The notes under the pieces are model-generated. The model had not been told where the DNA came from and ran no database searches. It was given only the letters and a program-made list of their open reading frames with translations. A stretch of DNA of 64,000 nt from Symbiodinium natans. Taxonomy: Eukaryota; Sar; Dinophyceae; Suessiales; Symbiodiniaceae. The stretch lies in assembly GCA_905221605.1 (NCBI GenBank), contig CAJNDS010000232.1, positions 1-64,000 of the forward strand, read 5' to 3'. Below, piece after piece: positions 62,761 through 64,000 of the stretch. How positions within the stretch are numbered: the stretch's first letter is position 1; every line of letters starts with the position of its first letter. The position numbers and the translations under genes were made by a program.

Positions 62761-62911
62761 GAGGGCAAGCCAGCGGCCCCAAACAATCAACTTTTCAGAT
62801 CCCGCGAAATCCATGCAACACATTTGAGGCTTGGGCCTGGATGATATATGTTGTGTGCCCGCCGTCCGCCGTGTTTCCGATGAATTTCACCTCACCGCTT
62901 GCAGCTCGGGT
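62724..62911 (+). CDS. Possible exon with GTTTAGGG donor
   Basis: Reads MAMQTKTRQLARGGQASGPK then QSTFQIPRNPCNTFEAWAWM and so on up to GCTCG|GTTTAGGG. Its beginning overlaps the second segmental duplication. Confidence 0.35.
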
Positions 62912-62970
62912 TTAGGGAGCAGGGGCCTAAAGCCCCAAACCCCTAACCCGTAAACACTTCAACCCTAAAC

Positions 62971-63112
62971 CCCCAAGGATGGCCAGGATTCTATCTCTCG
63001 AGCCTTGGCCAGTGGTGGTTGAGAATTTGAGGGAATGCCATCTCCACCCCTCACAATGGACTTGAGCACCTCAAAGGGGACCCCGTTACGGAAGGAAGAG
63101 CCACATGAAACC
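62971..63112 (-). CDS. Exon bounded on both sides by telomere-like splice sites
   Basis: Reads VSCGSSFRNGVPFEVLKSIV then RGGDGIPSNSQPPLAKAREI and ESWPSLG. The acceptor is TTTAG|GG and the donor GGG|GTTTAGGG, both from the repeat. Unknown protein. Confidence 0.6.
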
Positions 63113-63715
63113 CTAAACCCTGAACCCTAAACCCTAAACCCTAAACCGTCGAACCTCATTCTTCTGGGGGGCCATGCTTGGGCCCCAACCAATTCACCCA
63201 CAGTGACCCAAACCAATAAGGCATCCACAATATTTGCTTATACGTTCGGTTTTAATCCCTTCCCCCTAATATTAAACGGGCCCCCCCCCCCAAAAAAAAA
63301 AACAAAAAAATGGAAACTGCAAGTGTTTTTATACTTAGGGGGTTTTTATTCAAATGTCCTTAACCCTAAGCCCTAAACCCTTAACCCTAGACCCCCAACC
63401 CTAAACCCTCTGAGGGTTTTATTGGTGTTGAGGGATTTATTGGAGGCCTGAACCCCCCCCCCCCCCCCAATTCGGAATAGGGTTTAAAAGGTGGGCTCGG
63501 TTTCGGGAGGATTTTCCGGAATGTGTTTTTGTTATTAGGGGGGCGTTTAGTAAAAGGGGGAAGGGATTACGTTGTTGGGGTGTGGGGGGGGGGGGGGGGG
63601 CGGGGCGCCCAGCTTCAGGCCTGGAATGGAAGCGATTGCAGCCCCGCAAACGCAATTTCGACACTCAGCAGAACAACTCGAGAACACACCCACACATACA
63701 CACACTCACACTCAC

Positions 63716-63943
63716 TCACATGCATCCATGATCCTTCCAATCACCATGCGTGCACGGCTCTAGCTCATCATGGTGGCAATGCAGCCACTCCTCCGAAGCC
63801 AGAACATCGCACACGAAGGCATTCTTCGCCTCCATCAACACGTGTGCAATGGCGTCCCGAACCGTGCCCGAGGTATAGAGCACGACCGGCCCCGACCCTT
63901 CCTTGAGGGTTGAGCCAAACAAAGTACGTATGCCCATCACCAC
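63716..63943 (-). CDS. Unidentified coding segment at the window edge
   Basis: Reads MGIRTLFGSTLKEGSGPVVL then YTSGTVRDAIAHVLMEAKNA, FVCDVLASEEWLHCHHDELE and PCTHGDWKDHGCM, stop TGA. Good coding composition; Cys/His-rich end (HCHHDE, C..H). It could continue beyond 64 kb through AG|GTGACAG. Function unknown. Confidence 0.5.
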   Translation of the reverse strand: MVMGIRTLFGSTLKEGSGPVVLYTSGTVRDAIAHVLMEAKNAFVCDVLASEEWLHCHHDELEPCTHGDWKDHGCM

Positions 63944-64000
63944 ACGATTCCCACGTCGCTGTCACCTGAAAATCCTCCCACTCTGAACTCCAGACGCAAG

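Overview
The window looks like nuclear DNA of a dinoflagellate, quite possibly a Symbiodiniaceae relative, though no species is claimed. Four things point there. Coding DNA is sparse and cut into many short exons. Reconstructed introns use GT, GC and GA donors with acceptors that favour AG|G. Small inverted-repeat elements sit exactly at intron positions, as dinoflagellate 'introner' elements do. And 7-bp TTTAGGG/CCCTAAA tracts are scattered everywhere. The tracts are interstitial, in both orientations and full of variants, so this is not a chromosome end.

Three genes are well enough resolved to name. A minus-strand multi-exon gene between about 15.86 and 6.44 kb reads as a tRNA ligase of the Trl1 type, in the order ligase domain (KANG motif), polynucleotide kinase domain (P-loop, SSDE and DKNH motifs) and probably a 2H phosphodiesterase piece (HVTL motif). 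A minus-strand gene at 27.14-25.10 kb encodes a membrane-anchored SGNH/GDSL hydrolase-like protein in four phase-0 exons. A minus-strand PX (phosphoinositide-binding) domain is split over three exons at 61.22-59.84 kb. Other convincing but unidentified exons lie at 2-6 kb, 49.9-50.7 kb, 56.2-57.8 kb, 63.0 kb and 63.7-63.9 kb.

Layout. 0-18 kb: exons, telomere-like tracts and small inverted-repeat elements. 18-21.3 kb: a locus partly duplicated at 48.5-49.4 kb. 21.8-23.9 kb: a mosaic of unrelated tandem arrays. 24-27.3 kb: the SGNH gene. 28.3-45.9 kb: a gene-poor block bounded by inverted-repeat arms of about 2.1 and 1.8 kb and filled with palindromic arrays, an 87-bp satellite, polypyrimidine DNA and microsatellites. 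46-64 kb: exons and telomere-like tracts again, with a second segmental duplication (47.0-48.0 and 61.9-62.8 kb).

The most interesting observation is that telomere-like tracts behave as intron material. One unit read as GTTTAGG contains both a GT donor and a TTTAG|G acceptor. Domains such as PX and the RNA kinase are restored in frame when the tracts are spliced out. Two tracts are flanked by direct duplications of exon sequence (14 bp and 7 bp) that themselves supply the splice sites. This suggests telomere-like DNA acting as an introner. All exon joins were worked out by eye and need RNA evidence.
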